A stretch of DNA of 31,507 nucleotides from contig NZ_JBHSRI010000024.1 of NCBI RefSeq assembly GCF_042658845.1, forward strand, positions 1-31,507. The letters run 5' to 3'. The notes beneath the pieces are model-generated. The model saw only the letters and a list, made by a program, of their open reading frames with translations, had not been told where the DNA came from and searched no databases. This DNA is from Paenisporosarcina macmurdoensis. Lineage in GTDB: Bacteria > Bacillota > Bacilli > Bacillales_A > Planococcaceae. Both the position numbers and the translations under genes were made by a program. Numbering within the stretch: the first letter of the stretch is position 1; each line of letters opens with the position of its first letter. Positions 16,828 to 23,525 of the stretch are shown here, in pieces.

Positions 16828-17445
16828 ATGATGGGCAGACGCAAACGGTATTGGCATCCAGCAGGTTGGTTTCATATTGTCATGCGCGGGAATAACCGCT
16901 CGCGCATTTTCCGCACACCAGAAGATATGGCAGCGCTTATTGCCGTGATTGATGAATGTCGAGAACGCTACCGTTTCACGATCATCGCTTTTTGTGTCAT
17001 GACGAATCATTACCATTTGCTCATCAATTCACCAGATGTTCCGCTCGATAAAATTATGGCTCGTATCAATCGAAGCTTTAGTGATTACTATTCCAAAAAA
17101 TATGGTCACGTGGGCCGTATTTATGAAAAACGCTATTATTCAAAAGAAGCAGAAGGTCCGTTCGCTGTCCTCGCCGTCAGTAGCTATATCCACCGCAATC
17201 CGATTGATACGAAGAAACCAATGGTCGAGCAGTTGATTGATTATCCCTACAGTTCGTTTCCGATGTATTGTTCGGAAGAGCCCGCACCGAAGTCATGGAT
17301 TGATTTAGACCTTCTACCAACCTTGCTACCTGTTGGTATTGAACCGTCACGGCATAATTATAGTCTGTACTGTCAGCTTTATCGTCAAGCTACTGAAGAA
17401 GACAAGAAACTTAATCTCTTGCTGAGTGATGATGCGTGGTTGTGA
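16828..17445 (+). CDS. REP-associated tyrosine transposase (RAYT, IS200-like Y1/HUH)
   Basis: A 205-residue single-domain Y1 transposase. H61-Y-H63 in MTNHYHLLI is the metal-binding HUH motif; the catalytic tyrosine is most likely Y120 in SSYIHRNPI, matching the YI-x-x-NP motif of RAYT proteins. The N-terminus RYWHPAGWFHIVMRGNNRS is typical. RAYTs cut single-stranded DNA at REP-type palindromes and are thought to spread them. ATG 16828 directly follows the TAA of the ATPase; the GGGGTGG within the last ATPase codons serves as ribosome binding site for this ATG or the next one. No inverted repeats bound the gene itself. Likely substrates are the R1 elements, one of which lies upstream of the operon. 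Confidence 0.93.
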   Translation: MMGRRKRYWHPAGWFHIVMRGNNRSRIFRTPEDMAALIAVIDECRERYRFTIIAFCVMTNHYHLLINSPDVPLDKIMARINRSFSDYYSKKYGHVGRIYEKRYYSKEAEGPFAVLAVSSYIHRNPIDTKKPMVEQLIDYPYSSFPMYCSEEPAPKSWIDLDLLPTLLPVGIEPSRHNYSLYCQLYRQATEEDKKLNLLLSDDAWL

Positions 17446-17470
17446 GTGGTTGTGAATAAATACACATATT

Positions 17471-17680
17471 TTGAGTGAAGGTTTATTGAGTATCGTTTAT
17501 TTTCTACATGTATTAGATGCTGAAAATAAGTTCCAGTCACTTTCTCGTTCAACTGAGACACTATTGTTTAAAGAATTACGCGACCTATTACAATATGCTG
17601 ATTCAAGTGGCTACAACTTTAATGCTCTTTTAAAAGAAGTACATATTCCTAATTTGAGTGAATTAACACCATATATGTAG
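17471..17680 (+). CDS. Doubtful short ORF after the RAYT gene
   Basis: From TTG 17471 the frame encodes 69 residues with regular helical composition (LLFKELRDLLQYADSSGYNF, then NALLKEVHIPNLSELTPYM). No ribosome binding site precedes the start and no family is recognised. It may be the tail of a lost gene; if real it would be the third gene of the operon. Confidence 0.35.
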   Translation: MSEGLLSIVYFLHVLDAENKFQSLSRSTETLLFKELRDLLQYADSSGYNFNALLKEVHIPNLSELTPYM

Positions 17681-17692
17681 ATTTTATAAACG

Positions 17693-17800
17693 CCAGTATC
17701 CGCTAAGCAGGAATTAACAGTTTTCGTCGCTAATTGAAAGCGCTCGTACTGGCAACTAACCTGATGTTAGGGGTGTAGTTACCAAAAGCGTTCAATTAAA
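17693..17800. other. Structured intergenic region with competing hairpins
   Basis: TAATTGAAAGCG (17731-17742) pairs imperfectly with GCGTTCAATTA (17788-17798), TGGCAACTA (17750-17758) with TAGTTACCA (17775-17783), and CTAAC with GTTAG inside. CCAGTA (17693-17698) can instead pair with TACTGG (17747-17752), competing with the middle stem. It could be an imperfect IS200/IS605-type end, a small RNA or a leader of the toxin-antitoxin mRNA; the sequence alone does not decide. Confidence 0.4.
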
Positions 17801-17861
17801 AAAGAAGAGCTTACGCACATGTGTGTAGTTTTTCATCTGGAAAAGGTAACTTTTTTAAAAA

Positions 17862-17885
17862 ACTTGTATAGTACTATGTATAAGC
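17862..17885. promoter_or_regulatory. Candidate autoregulatory operator of the antitoxin-Fic operon
   Basis: ATAGTACTAT (17868-17877) is a perfect 10-bp palindrome within the longer near-palindrome CTTGTATAGTACTATGTATA, about 30 bp upstream of the antitoxin ATG. This is where toxin-antitoxin operons usually bind their own repressor complex. The element also contains -10-like hexamers, but I cannot fix a -35. Confidence 0.45.
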
Positions 17886-17906
17886 ATGTCAGAGAGGGTG
17901 TTACCT

Positions 17907-18098
17907 ATGCAATTACGAAAAGCAACAACTAAAAATGAACGTGAAAAAAGAGTGTTGTTCGCTACAGGAATGGCAGCGATAGATGGTGGGAAACCGACTG
18001 ATTATACAAAAAAATTGTTGCGTGATTATGAAAATGGTGTGCTTACATCATCTGAGGTCAAGAAAGCAATCCTGGCTAAATATACAAATATTAAATGA
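17907..18098 (+). CDS. VbhA-like antitoxin of the Fic pair
   Basis: A 63-residue protein; ATG 17907 is chosen because GAGAGGG lies eight bases upstream, while ATG 17886 has no site. It is a short helical protein with MAAIDGGKPTDYTKKLLRDY (22-41) and a C-terminal EVKKAIL helix, the layout of VbhA-type antitoxins. In that family an inhibitory helix with (S/T)xxxE(G/N) puts a Glu into the Fic active site; here the aligned positions read M22-A-A-I-D26-G27, so Asp replaces Glu and Met replaces Ser/Thr. Its TGA overlaps the fic ATG. It should block the Fic protein encoded next by direct binding. Confidence 0.8.
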   Translation: MQLRKATTKNEREKRVLFATGMAAIDGGKPTDYTKKLLRDYENGVLTSSEVKKAILAKYTNIK

Positions 18099-18832
18099 GA
18101 GATCCGTACGCTTATCCCAACTCACATATATTAATCAACAAATTGGATATTCGAGATGAAGAAGAATTAGTTAAAATCGAAGCTCAATTGTTTATTGCGG
18201 CGATTGTGGATCTTGAGAACAGTTTTAATGTGACTGACTTGTTTCATCCAGATAGTGTACAGCAGATTCATTCTTATTTATTTGACAACTTATATGAATG
18301 GGCAGGGAATTTCCGGACGATTAATATCTATAAACCTGAACGAGTTTTAAGTGGACTATCTGTCAGTTATTCTGATTATCAAAACATTCCTTTCGTCCTA
18401 GCAGATATTTATGAATGGGCCTTTACTATCAAGTGGGATCAAAGAGAGCCTGATGTAGTGAAGAATTTCACTACGCTTTTAGTTAATCTTTGGCGTGTCC
18501 ATCCTTTTCGAGAAGGTAATACGCAAACTTTATCAGTATTCATGAAATTATTTGCAGAGAAACATGGGATTTCTTTTAATGAACAAATCCTTTCTAACCA
18601 TGCAGGGTACCTTCGAGCAGCTATAGCATTGGCTGCTATCGAGGAAGCACCAGAACCTGAAAGTTTAGTAAATATGATACATGATGCATTTGGTGTCCCA
18701 GGAACAGGTGATCTTGTTGAATTGGAATCTTCTAGTGATAGGTACCAATCCATTGAACAATTTGATGTTGAACACTACGAGGAGAACTATTTTTCAGTGG
18801 ACCCACTTCAAATAGAACCTGATGAGAAATAG
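18095..18832 (+). CDS. fic: Fic-domain toxin or AMP-transferase
   Basis: A 245-residue protein with an N-terminal helical region typical of bacterial Fic proteins (DPYAYPNSHILINKLDI) and the active-site loop HPFREGNTQT (136-145). H136 and E140/N142 match the HxFx(D/E)GN core; the usual following G-R is T-Q. Fic enzymes transfer AMP, or other phosphate-containing groups, from nucleotides to hydroxyl groups of target proteins such as gyrase. The missing Arg, which in canonical enzymes helps bind the nucleotide phosphates, may mean altered chemistry; the TQ variant may be a natural subgroup. The acidic C-terminus (about 205-245) is poorly conserved-looking. The gene overlaps its antitoxin by four bases and has its own terminator. 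Confidence 0.9.
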   Translation: MRDPYAYPNSHILINKLDIRDEEELVKIEAQLFIAAIVDLENSFNVTDLFHPDSVQQIHSYLFDNLYEWAGNFRTINIYKPERVLSGLSVSYSDYQNIPFVLADIYEWAFTIKWDQREPDVVKNFTTLLVNLWRVHPFREGNTQTLSVFMKLFAEKHGISFNEQILSNHAGYLRAAIALAAIEEAPEPESLVNMIHDAFGVPGTGDLVELESSSDRYQSIEQFDVEHYEENYFSVDPLQIEPDEK

Positions 18833-18863
18833 AACTGTTGAAAAATTTTGCAGTTCTATTTTT
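18827..18863. terminator. Terminator after fic
   Basis: AAATAGAACTG (18827-18837) pairs with 18851-18861 and is followed by T residues. It overlaps the fic stop codon and could also serve a minus-strand gene remnant ending at 18857. Confidence 0.8.
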
Positions 18864-18930
18864 CCATTTTCTCTGCATCAGCTTGAGGGACATTCTCCAT
18901 TTCCACTTGACGCCTATACCTCTCAATCAT
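18857..18930 (-). pseudogene. Possible minus-strand gene remnant facing fic
   Basis: Reading ATG 18930 on the minus strand gives MIERYRRQVEMENVPQADAE and KMEK, ending in the shared terminator. A different frame upstream (SYAFKKQIEME, about 18938-18970) looks like its continuation after a frameshift. No ribosome binding site and no family. 18971-19088 holds nothing further that I can defend. Confidence 0.3.
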
Positions 18931-19095
18931 TCCATTTCAATCTGTTTCTTGAAAGCATAACTTAAGATACCGATGCGATATTGATACTACCCCCATGCAA
19001 ATCTTCCAACGTCCTCTCTACCTTCCATTCATTCCACTACAACTACCGATATCGTTTCCGACGTATTCTAGAAATGAAAAAATCTCATTAAAAAA

Positions 19096-19128
19096 ACAGT
19101 AAGTGGATTATTGCAAATCCCTTACTGT
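19096..19128 (-). terminator. Terminator at the end of the coiled-coil gene
   Basis: ACAGTAAG (19096-19103) pairs with CTTACTGT (19121-19128); on the minus strand a run of T follows. The stop codon lies in the stem. A second copy of this hairpin with the preceding codons is at 30805-30882. Confidence 0.75.
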
Positions 19129-19466
19129 CTACTTAAACGTTCTATTTCTGATTCTACTTTAAAAACTCTTTTATTCAATACTTCAGTTTTATTGTCAACA
19201 TGTTGGACGATTTTCTCTGTATATAATCCTAAACGATCAACAAGGTTCTCTTGCAAGGTTTGTATACCATTCTCAACTCTGTCAAGACCAGCTTCCAATG
19301 TTTGTTGTTGCGCTTCCAGTCTTTTTTGACCAGCCTCCAAGTTTTGTTGGCCTACTTCCAAAACTTTTTGACCACTCTCCAAGTTTTGTTGGCCTTGTTT
19401 CAATTCATTGATGTCAGTTCGCATATGTTTCAATTCACTCAAGATTTGTTTTAAGGTTTCTTCCAC
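19122..19466 (-). CDS. Coiled-coil repeat protein
   Basis: A 114-residue, highly charged, all-helical protein starting at GTG 19466. Residues about 20-65 consist of a repeating 7- or 14-residue unit with Q(Q/K)NLE(S/A)GQK-type sequence, then DRVENGIQTLQENLVDRLGL and VESEIERLSRQ. It has no signal peptide or membrane segment and is predicted to form a long dimeric or trimeric coiled coil. Such proteins are annotated in Bacilli as hypothetical or tail-fibre-like; the function is unknown. A GGAGGG ribosome binding site precedes the start. The last 15 codons and the terminator are duplicated near 30837. Confidence 0.8.
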   Translation of the reverse strand: MEETLKQILSELKHMRTDINELKQGQQNLESGQKVLEVGQQNLEAGQKRLEAQQQTLEAGLDRVENGIQTLQENLVDRLGLYTEKIVQHVDNKTEVLNKRVFKVESEIERLSRQ

Positions 19467-19542
19467 AAGATACCCTCCCGACCAATTTAGTTTATTTTAA
19501 CTATACCGCCTTGCAAATAAACTATCCATCTGAAGGACTGTT

Positions 19543-19674
19543 TCACCTTTTCAATTCACTGTCATGTTTCGTTCTCCAAATCCTGCGTGTCACTTTACCC
19601 CAATTGTTATCCTTGCACCATTAGCTGGGTTTAAAATCTGAATCAAGTGGCGGTTGCTGCCTATATCGTGTCAT
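19543..19674 (-). pseudogene. Small ORF interrupted by a nonsense codon
   Basis: ATG 19674 has a good ribosome binding site (GGGGT, six bases upstream) and gives MTRYRQQPPLDSDFKPS, then TAA (19621-19623); the same frame continues WCKDNNWGKVTRRIWRTKHD and SELKR to a TGA at 19543. The continuous protein-like composition across one stop suggests a 43-codon gene inactivated by a single mutation, or a 17-residue peptide. The rest of 19467-19761 shows no gene. Confidence 0.45.
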
Positions 19675-19761
19675 CTTGTTACCCCATAGATACAGGCGAT
19701 TCCATACTTCTCTCCGTGATATACTTGCTACAAAGAATTTACTTACAAAGGGGTAACAACA

Positions 19762-20493
19762 ATGATCAGTATAAAACCCACGCAACATCTCACTGGAGTA
19801 ACGGTATCAGGGGATGTCCATGACTTTCAGGAACTCTATGATGCGCTTCATGACATTGTAGGAGAAGAAAGTGAATACCCACACTATGATGCTGTGAGGA
19901 TTCGCGTCCTCGGTGTTTGCTATGATATTCGACATGCCATTATGGGTAACCGTGGGGCTAAGCATGTACCGAACGGATTAGATCGAGATGGAATGAAATA
20001 TTTGTCGATTACAGGTTCAGAAATGAACATCTATTTGACATTTGAAGTACTGTTGCCGGAAATGATCTTCGTTTCCTATGCACTAAACGATTTTATTCAT
20101 CTATATGAACGTAACAACAAAACACATGCTTGGAATGCAACCAGTATGGCCGTACGAAAATTCCAATCGACTTTTGCCACTTGTCTCGAAGAAACGTTAC
20201 CCGAAAAAAAGTTCGCACAACTGAAGAAGTACTTTATGACATCGAATCGTTGGGACCTCACAAAATACGAAGGCTACATGACGCAATACGTGGACACGCT
20301 CAATATTAAGTTCATTCATATGGACCAGGAAAAACGCGAAAAGAATATCAGCATCTTTGCTAAACGCCTAGCTGAAAAAGATCATCGCTACATGCAGGTG
20401 TTCCATGAAATACATGATATCGCTCGCGAAAATGGTGTCCACCCTGATGAAATCCGACCGATCGAACAATATCCAGATGACTACGAGTGGTAG
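19762..20493 (+). CDS. DUF6904-like protein
   Basis: A 243-residue soluble protein. The opening ISIKPTQHLTGVTVSGDVHD and the following FQELYDALHDIVGE, then RIRVLGVCYDIRHA and the late YMQVFHEIHDIA helix, resemble uncharacterised Firmicutes proteins that I recall as DUF6904; this is memory, not a search. No signal peptide, membrane segment or catalytic motif stands out. AAAGGGG lies nine bases before the ATG. It is monocistronic; the 100 bp to the convergent gene at 20598 contains no clear terminator. Confidence 0.85.
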   Translation: MISIKPTQHLTGVTVSGDVHDFQELYDALHDIVGEESEYPHYDAVRIRVLGVCYDIRHAIMGNRGAKHVPNGLDRDGMKYLSITGSEMNIYLTFEVLLPEMIFVSYALNDFIHLYERNNKTHAWNATSMAVRKFQSTFATCLEETLPEKKFAQLKKYFMTSNRWDLTKYEGYMTQYVDTLNIKFIHMDQEKREKNISIFAKRLAEKDHRYMQVFHEIHDIARENGVHPDEIRPIEQYPDDYEW

Positions 20494-20597
20494 GAATATG
20501 AGGACACACCATCAAATTCATTGCCATTCCCTAAAGCTTTGCGTGTTTCATTGATTTATTTGTAGTGAATTTTTTCGCAACACCGGATTATGGAGCG

Positions 20598-21131
20598 TTA
20601 ACCTTTCAGCAAATTTTGTAGATTCCGTAGTAAGAAGTCTCTCCCCATTTCATCAAAGACGATTTGTTGATACGGGCTGCCATTATAAGAGCGTTCAATC
20701 ATAGATATGCCGTAGCTTGCAGACGTGTCATTGGTGACCGAGCGCTTCGTGCCTTCTTCAGACTGTACTTCGGACAAAATCCCAAGCTTCTTGAGTTTGT
20801 CATTTAAGATTTTGCCGCTGAGCTTTTTGGAGACACTTGGGTCGAGTTGTTCGTTGACGCGATTGCAGAATTCATTGATGCCAATCAGATGATCTGGGAA
20901 CTCGACTGCGTCTAACTGTTTTTGGGAGATAACATATTTTCCGGGTGCTTTCGTACGGTTTGATTTCGGCTCATTTAGGTGGTTTAATAGTAGAAATAAT
21001 GGTCGAATGACGCGTGGATCTTGCAAGAAATGATGTTCATCTACTGGTTGATCCGTTATGGGATGTACTCCGTTTGCCATTTTTTCGAGTAGTTGTTTCG
21101 CCTCTAAAAGTCTAGTTTGTTGATTGCCCAT
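20598..21131 (-). CDS. Conserved hypothetical protein with NGVHPIT motif
   Basis: A 177-residue protein. Near the N-terminus ANGVHPITDQPVDEHHFLQD (19-38) and PRVIRPLF recall Firmicutes hypothetical proteins in which a NPxTG(E/Q) motif is followed by a helix-turn-helix-like region. The middle (KQLDAVEFPDHLIGINEFCN) and the C-terminus are mainly helical with a winged-helix-like ending (SGKILNDKLKKLGIL). DNA binding is possible but not shown. ATG 21131 follows GAAGGGG by five bases. Confidence 0.8.
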   Translation of the reverse strand: MGNQQTRLLEAKQLLEKMANGVHPITDQPVDEHHFLQDPRVIRPLFLLLNHLNEPKSNRTKAPGKYVISQKQLDAVEFPDHLIGINEFCNRVNEQLDPSVSKKLSGKILNDKLKKLGILSEVQSEEGTKRSVTNDTSASYGISMIERSYNGSPYQQIVFDEMGRDFLLRNLQNLLKG

Positions 21132-21159
21132 TTGATCCCCTTCTCCCTGTCATTTTCTT

Positions 21160-21327
21160 TTACACTCCTATTTTTCGACAAATACCCATAAAATTCCTTC
21201 TATTCATTTTGTCTTTCTTTAGTTGTTTGTTGGACTTGTAGCTACCGTCAGTGTATTTCCTGAGATCGGTCACCCCCTGTGCCAAATACGCTCTTTCAAC
21301 CTTCGCGATATTCCAACAATCTCTCAA
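21160..21327 (-). pseudogene. Truncated 3' gene fragment beside an IS21-type remnant
   Basis: The frame from 21327 to TAA 21160 reads LRDCWNIAKVERAYLAQGVT, DLRKYTDGSYKSNKQLKKDK and MNRRNFMGICRKIGV. It is protein-like, lacks a proper start or ribosome binding site, and begins where the IS-type repeat at 21337-21400 ends, suggesting that insertion removed its 5' part. Family not recognised. The next minus-strand gene starts 29 bp later. Confidence 0.45.
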
Positions 21328-21336
21328 TAATTACCC

Positions 21337-21400
21337 ATAGAAAAACCTCCTTTTAAATTACGTGATTCCGTAAATTTAATAGGAGGTGGTTCTCTTGATG
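21337..21400. repeat. IS21-type end remnant with CCTCC...GGAGG hairpin
   Basis: AGAAAAACCTCC, an imperfect stem (TTAAATTACG with CGTAAATTTAA), AGGAGGTGGTTCTCTTGATG. The same layout occurs at 29146-29250 and, intact, at 31114-31245, where it precedes an istA start on the minus strand. Confidence 0.6.
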
Positions 21401-21410
21401 TCATAAGTTC

Positions 21411-21989
21411 TTATTCCTCATCTATCCACTCAATTTCATCGGATATATCAACTGCCTCGACCTTTAACTGAAACCCTTCATAGGACATTAGCATCTTCCC
21501 GATTTCCTCCCATGTATAAGGCTTACCATCCACGACCAGAACCGGGTTGCCGTCTTCTTCCCTGTTTGATTCAACTATTCCTATCAAACGGTCTTTCTTC
21601 AGAGAATAATAATGTTGCCCGTTAGGAAACTTGCCTTCTTGGATGAACGTCTCCATCATTGCCCGCTCCGCTTTGTCAATCAACTGCAAAAACAGCTGAC
21701 CTTGATCGCACTCCAACTCTCCATGAACGGCGAACTGATAGCCAAATGACTTTAACTCTTCTGCAACCATGCTGATTCCCCCTGAATGAAGCCGCTTTTT
21801 AATACTGAAATGCCGAACCATACCGTCACCGCCGCGAATCGAAACCCCTTCTGGATAACTTTCCACCTTTACACCAAGTACTTCCGACATCATCGCATTA
21901 TAACAACCGATACAAAGCACTTCCTTTTCCATTTCTGAGCCGAAATGGATATAGGCCTCAGCGCTGCCACACCTTTGACAATCAACCAT
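21411..21989 (-). CDS. Zinc-ribbon protein, possibly DUF7713-like
   Basis: Start at ATG 21989 (MVDCQRCGSAEAYIHFG), chosen because AGAGGTGAC lies just upstream; the longer GTG 22007 reading would place the ribosome binding site within the gene. About 192 residues. CQRC and CIGC (residues about 4-7 and 26-29) form a four-Cys zinc ribbon. The rest is a two-part alpha/beta domain with KKRLHSGGISMVAEELKSFG and a final acidic stretch (DISDEIEWIDEE). I associate this pattern with an uncharacterised family (DUF7713), from memory. Function unknown. Confidence 0.85.
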   Translation of the reverse strand: MVDCQRCGSAEAYIHFGSEMEKEVLCIGCYNAMMSEVLGVKVESYPEGVSIRGGDGMVRHFSIKKRLHSGGISMVAEELKSFGYQFAVHGELECDQGQLFLQLIDKAERAMMETFIQEGKFPNGQHYYSLKKDRLIGIVESNREEDGNPVLVVDGKPYTWEEIGKMLMSYEGFQLKVEAVDISDEIEWIDEE

Positions 21990-22032
21990 CTTCGTCACCT
22001 CTTTCACTAACCTTGTTGTGGTCCTTTATATT

Positions 22033-22127
22033 CCACAATAAAACAAGGCGCACACAAATACAATGGCTATCTAACAAATGAAAGAAAGAAGCTAATTGAC
22101 CAGGTCAATTAGCTTCTTTCTTTCTTT
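22033..22127. repeat. R4 direct repeat, left copy (gene-tail duplicate with terminator)
   Basis: About 91 percent identical to 22998-23072 over 75 bp. In the plus frame it encodes STIKQGAHKYNGYLTNERKK then LIDQVN and TAG, and the last codons form a hairpin (GAAAGAAAGAAGCTAATTGA with its complement, about 22080-22124). Differences from the right copy include synonymous changes (CTA/TTA, AAT/AAC), so this is probably the tail of a former gene. Confidence 0.75.
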
Positions 22128-22128
22128 C

Positions 22129-22170
22129 GGCACCACTTAAATTATGACAATTCACAGGTTTGATAATTCG
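22129..22170. repeat. Partial R1 element
   Basis: GGCACCACTTAAATTATGAC then a shortened tail with CACAGG matches the right half of the long R1 forms at 23377 and 29425. It sits directly against the left R4 copy. Confidence 0.6.
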
Positions 22171-22177
22171 GTTTTTT

Positions 22178-22486
22178 TCACAGCGGCGCGTTACGAATAA
22201 TTATCTGTTGACAGGCATTAATTTCGTCTTTCAATTTATTGGAGGCGGTCTCCCAACGTATTAAGTCAATTTTCAGTAATGTATTCAATTCATTTTCCAC
22301 TTGCTCCGAAAAATTTAACCAATCTATATCAGAGAGTTTAGGTGCCACTACAGCTAAATCGATATCCGAAGTTTCCGTATTATCCCCATACGCCCGCGAT
22401 CCAAATAAAGACACAGATTCAATTTCGGGGTACCACTTTACAATAAGGCGTAGCTGATTTATTAACTCCTTATTCATTGCATCCAT
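22178..22486 (-). CDS. MNT-type nucleotidyltransferase antitoxin
   Basis: A 102-residue minimal nucleotidyltransferase: GSRAYGDNTETSDIDLAV carries the G29-S30-R31 and D41-x-D43 residues that bind the nucleotide and metal. In HEPN/MNT pairs (type VII toxin-antitoxin) such enzymes neutralise the HEPN toxin, in studied cases by AMPylating it. The start overlaps the HEPN gene by 13 bases; ATG 22486 or the in-frame ATG three codons later may be used. Confidence 0.92.
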   Translation of the reverse strand: MDAMNKELINQLRLIVKWYPEIESVSLFGSRAYGDNTETSDIDLAVVAPKLSDIDWLNFSEQVENELNTLLKIDLIRWETASNKLKDEINACQQIIIRNAPL

Positions 22487-22887
22487 TTTCCTTCGTAACG
22501 AACTTTCAACTTCACAAAAGTATTCTTCATCTCGGGAAAATACTGTTTGATATTGGCCAAAATCCTCAAAGCCATTGCCTCATCATACACATGAGACGTC
22601 TCGTTGCGATCTTTTAGCATTTGTAGCCAGGATTTCTCATCTTCAAGCCACCCTACCTGGAATGCTTCTTTTAACGTTTCCCTTGGTGTTTTAGCATCAA
22701 TACCTTCTGATAGCAGCAAACGTTTAAGGGTTTTCCAATAGATTTCGATGGTGAATTCGAAACGTTGAATCGTCCCATCTACCATAAGACTGTTATGTTG
22801 ATCCTCTTTCAATGCATCCTCCAATCTCGAAAGCGCCCGTTCCAAATTCATTAAACTTTGTCGTACCTTGCGCTCCAAGTCCTCCAC
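22474..22887 (-). CDS. HEPN toxin of a HEPN/MNT pair (HI0074-like)
   Basis: A 137-residue all-helical protein of the nucleotidyltransferase substrate-binding (HI0074) family. FEFTIEIYWKTLKRLLLSEG and the RNETSH motif (R94, N95, H99) match the R-x4-6-H signature of HEPN RNases. It would cut RNA when freed from its partner. GTG 22887 follows AGGAG by eight bases. The promoter 40 bp upstream and the 13-bp overlap with the MNT gene define a two-gene operon, bracketed by R4 direct repeats. Confidence 0.92.
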   Translation of the reverse strand: MEDLERKVRQSLMNLERALSRLEDALKEDQHNSLMVDGTIQRFEFTIEIYWKTLKRLLLSEGIDAKTPRETLKEAFQVGWLEDEKSWLQMLKDRNETSHVYDEAMALRILANIKQYFPEMKNTFVKLKVRYEGKWMQ

Positions 22888-22926
22888 TTAAATCACTCCT
22901 ACCCGTATATTATGTAATTTTACTAT

Positions 22927-22955
22927 ACTATACTTTCCAATGTTATTGACGACAA
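22927..22955 (-). promoter_or_regulatory. Promoter of the HEPN/MNT operon
   Basis: On the minus strand TTGTCG (22950-22955), 17 bp, TATAGT (22927-22932), about 40 bp before the GTG start. The -10 box lies in the repeated word TATAGTATAGTA, which could also be an operator. Confidence 0.6.
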
Positions 22956-22997
22956 TCTCTGGACTGTTTTTCGATCCAGCTGTCGTTAATCGATTAT

Positions 22998-23088
22998 CCA
23001 CAATAAAACAAGGCGCACCCAAATACAATGGCTATTTAACAAACGAAAGAAAGATGCTAAGTGACCAGATCACTTATCACCTTTCTTA
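22998..23088. repeat. R4 direct repeat, right copy
   Basis: Direct copy of 22033-22108; in the plus frame it reads LSTIKQGAPKYNGYLTNERK preceded by FFDPAVVNR, so it keeps more of the former gene. Its 3' part (AAGTGACCAGATCACTTATC) has the GTGACCA apex motif but a poor stem. The plus ORF 22940-23194 that crosses it also covers the HEPN promoter and is more likely a remnant than a live gene. Confidence 0.7.
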
Positions 23089-23260
23089 TAGTCAATCCTG
23101 CGGTTCATATGTAAACAACTCTTCCCTTATAGCTTTGACGAGCACAATGTTTCAAGTTTGGCTTAGAAAGTATAAAACAAGCTACCAAATATGAAATGGC
23201 AGCAGATTTTAAAATCCCAATATAGTTGTGATTGTCTACTTTTCTATAACTTTAGAAAAA

Positions 23261-23525
23261 GGTGCCACCCATGCTGATTTTAATCGTTATTTGTGATTTT
23301 AGCGGGTGATAATTAGCAAATAAATGATACACTTCAAAATTGTTTATCAAAATTTCTCGTTTTCTTTGTCATGGGTGGCACCACTTAAATTATGACTATT
23401 TACAAAATTGATCATTTAATCAAACTTACTTTTAAGAAACACATTGTCTACAGCTTTTAAGGATTTTCTCATGCAATTGTAGTGTATATTCTGATTAGTT
23501 TTTTACACAGGTACCCGATTTTTTA
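23261..23525. repeat. R1 element, long (about 265-bp) form
   Basis: Starts GGTGCCACCC, has GGGTGGCACC at 23373-23382 and ends CACAGGTACCCGATTTTT. The right 150 bp is roughly 95 percent identical to 29421-29570; the left 110 bp is much less similar, sharing mainly AATTGTTTATCAAAA. It contains no ORF and ends inside a minus-strand gene. Confidence 0.8.

Noticed and set aside
17731..17800. Integron attC site or T-box leader
   Set aside because: The stems recall attC, but there is no integrase gene and no conserved RYYYAAC/GTTRRRY core pair; the T-box consensus AGGGTGGAACCGCG is absent.
18996..19100. 31-codon plus-strand ORF after fic
   Set aside because: No ribosome binding site, no pattern, and its end is the terminator of the coiled-coil gene.
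19260..19400. CRISPR array or tandem DNA repeat
   Set aside because: The periodic DNA is the coding sequence of heptad-like coiled-coil repeats, with no spacer/repeat structure.
21990..22007. GTG 22007 as start of the zinc-ribbon protein
   Set aside because: The extra codons contain the AGAGGTGAC ribosome binding site for ATG 21989.
22940..23194. 84-codon plus-strand ORF over the HEPN promoter and R4
   Set aside because: It has no ribosome binding site and overlaps a convincing divergent promoter; only the R4 peptide looks like former coding sequence.
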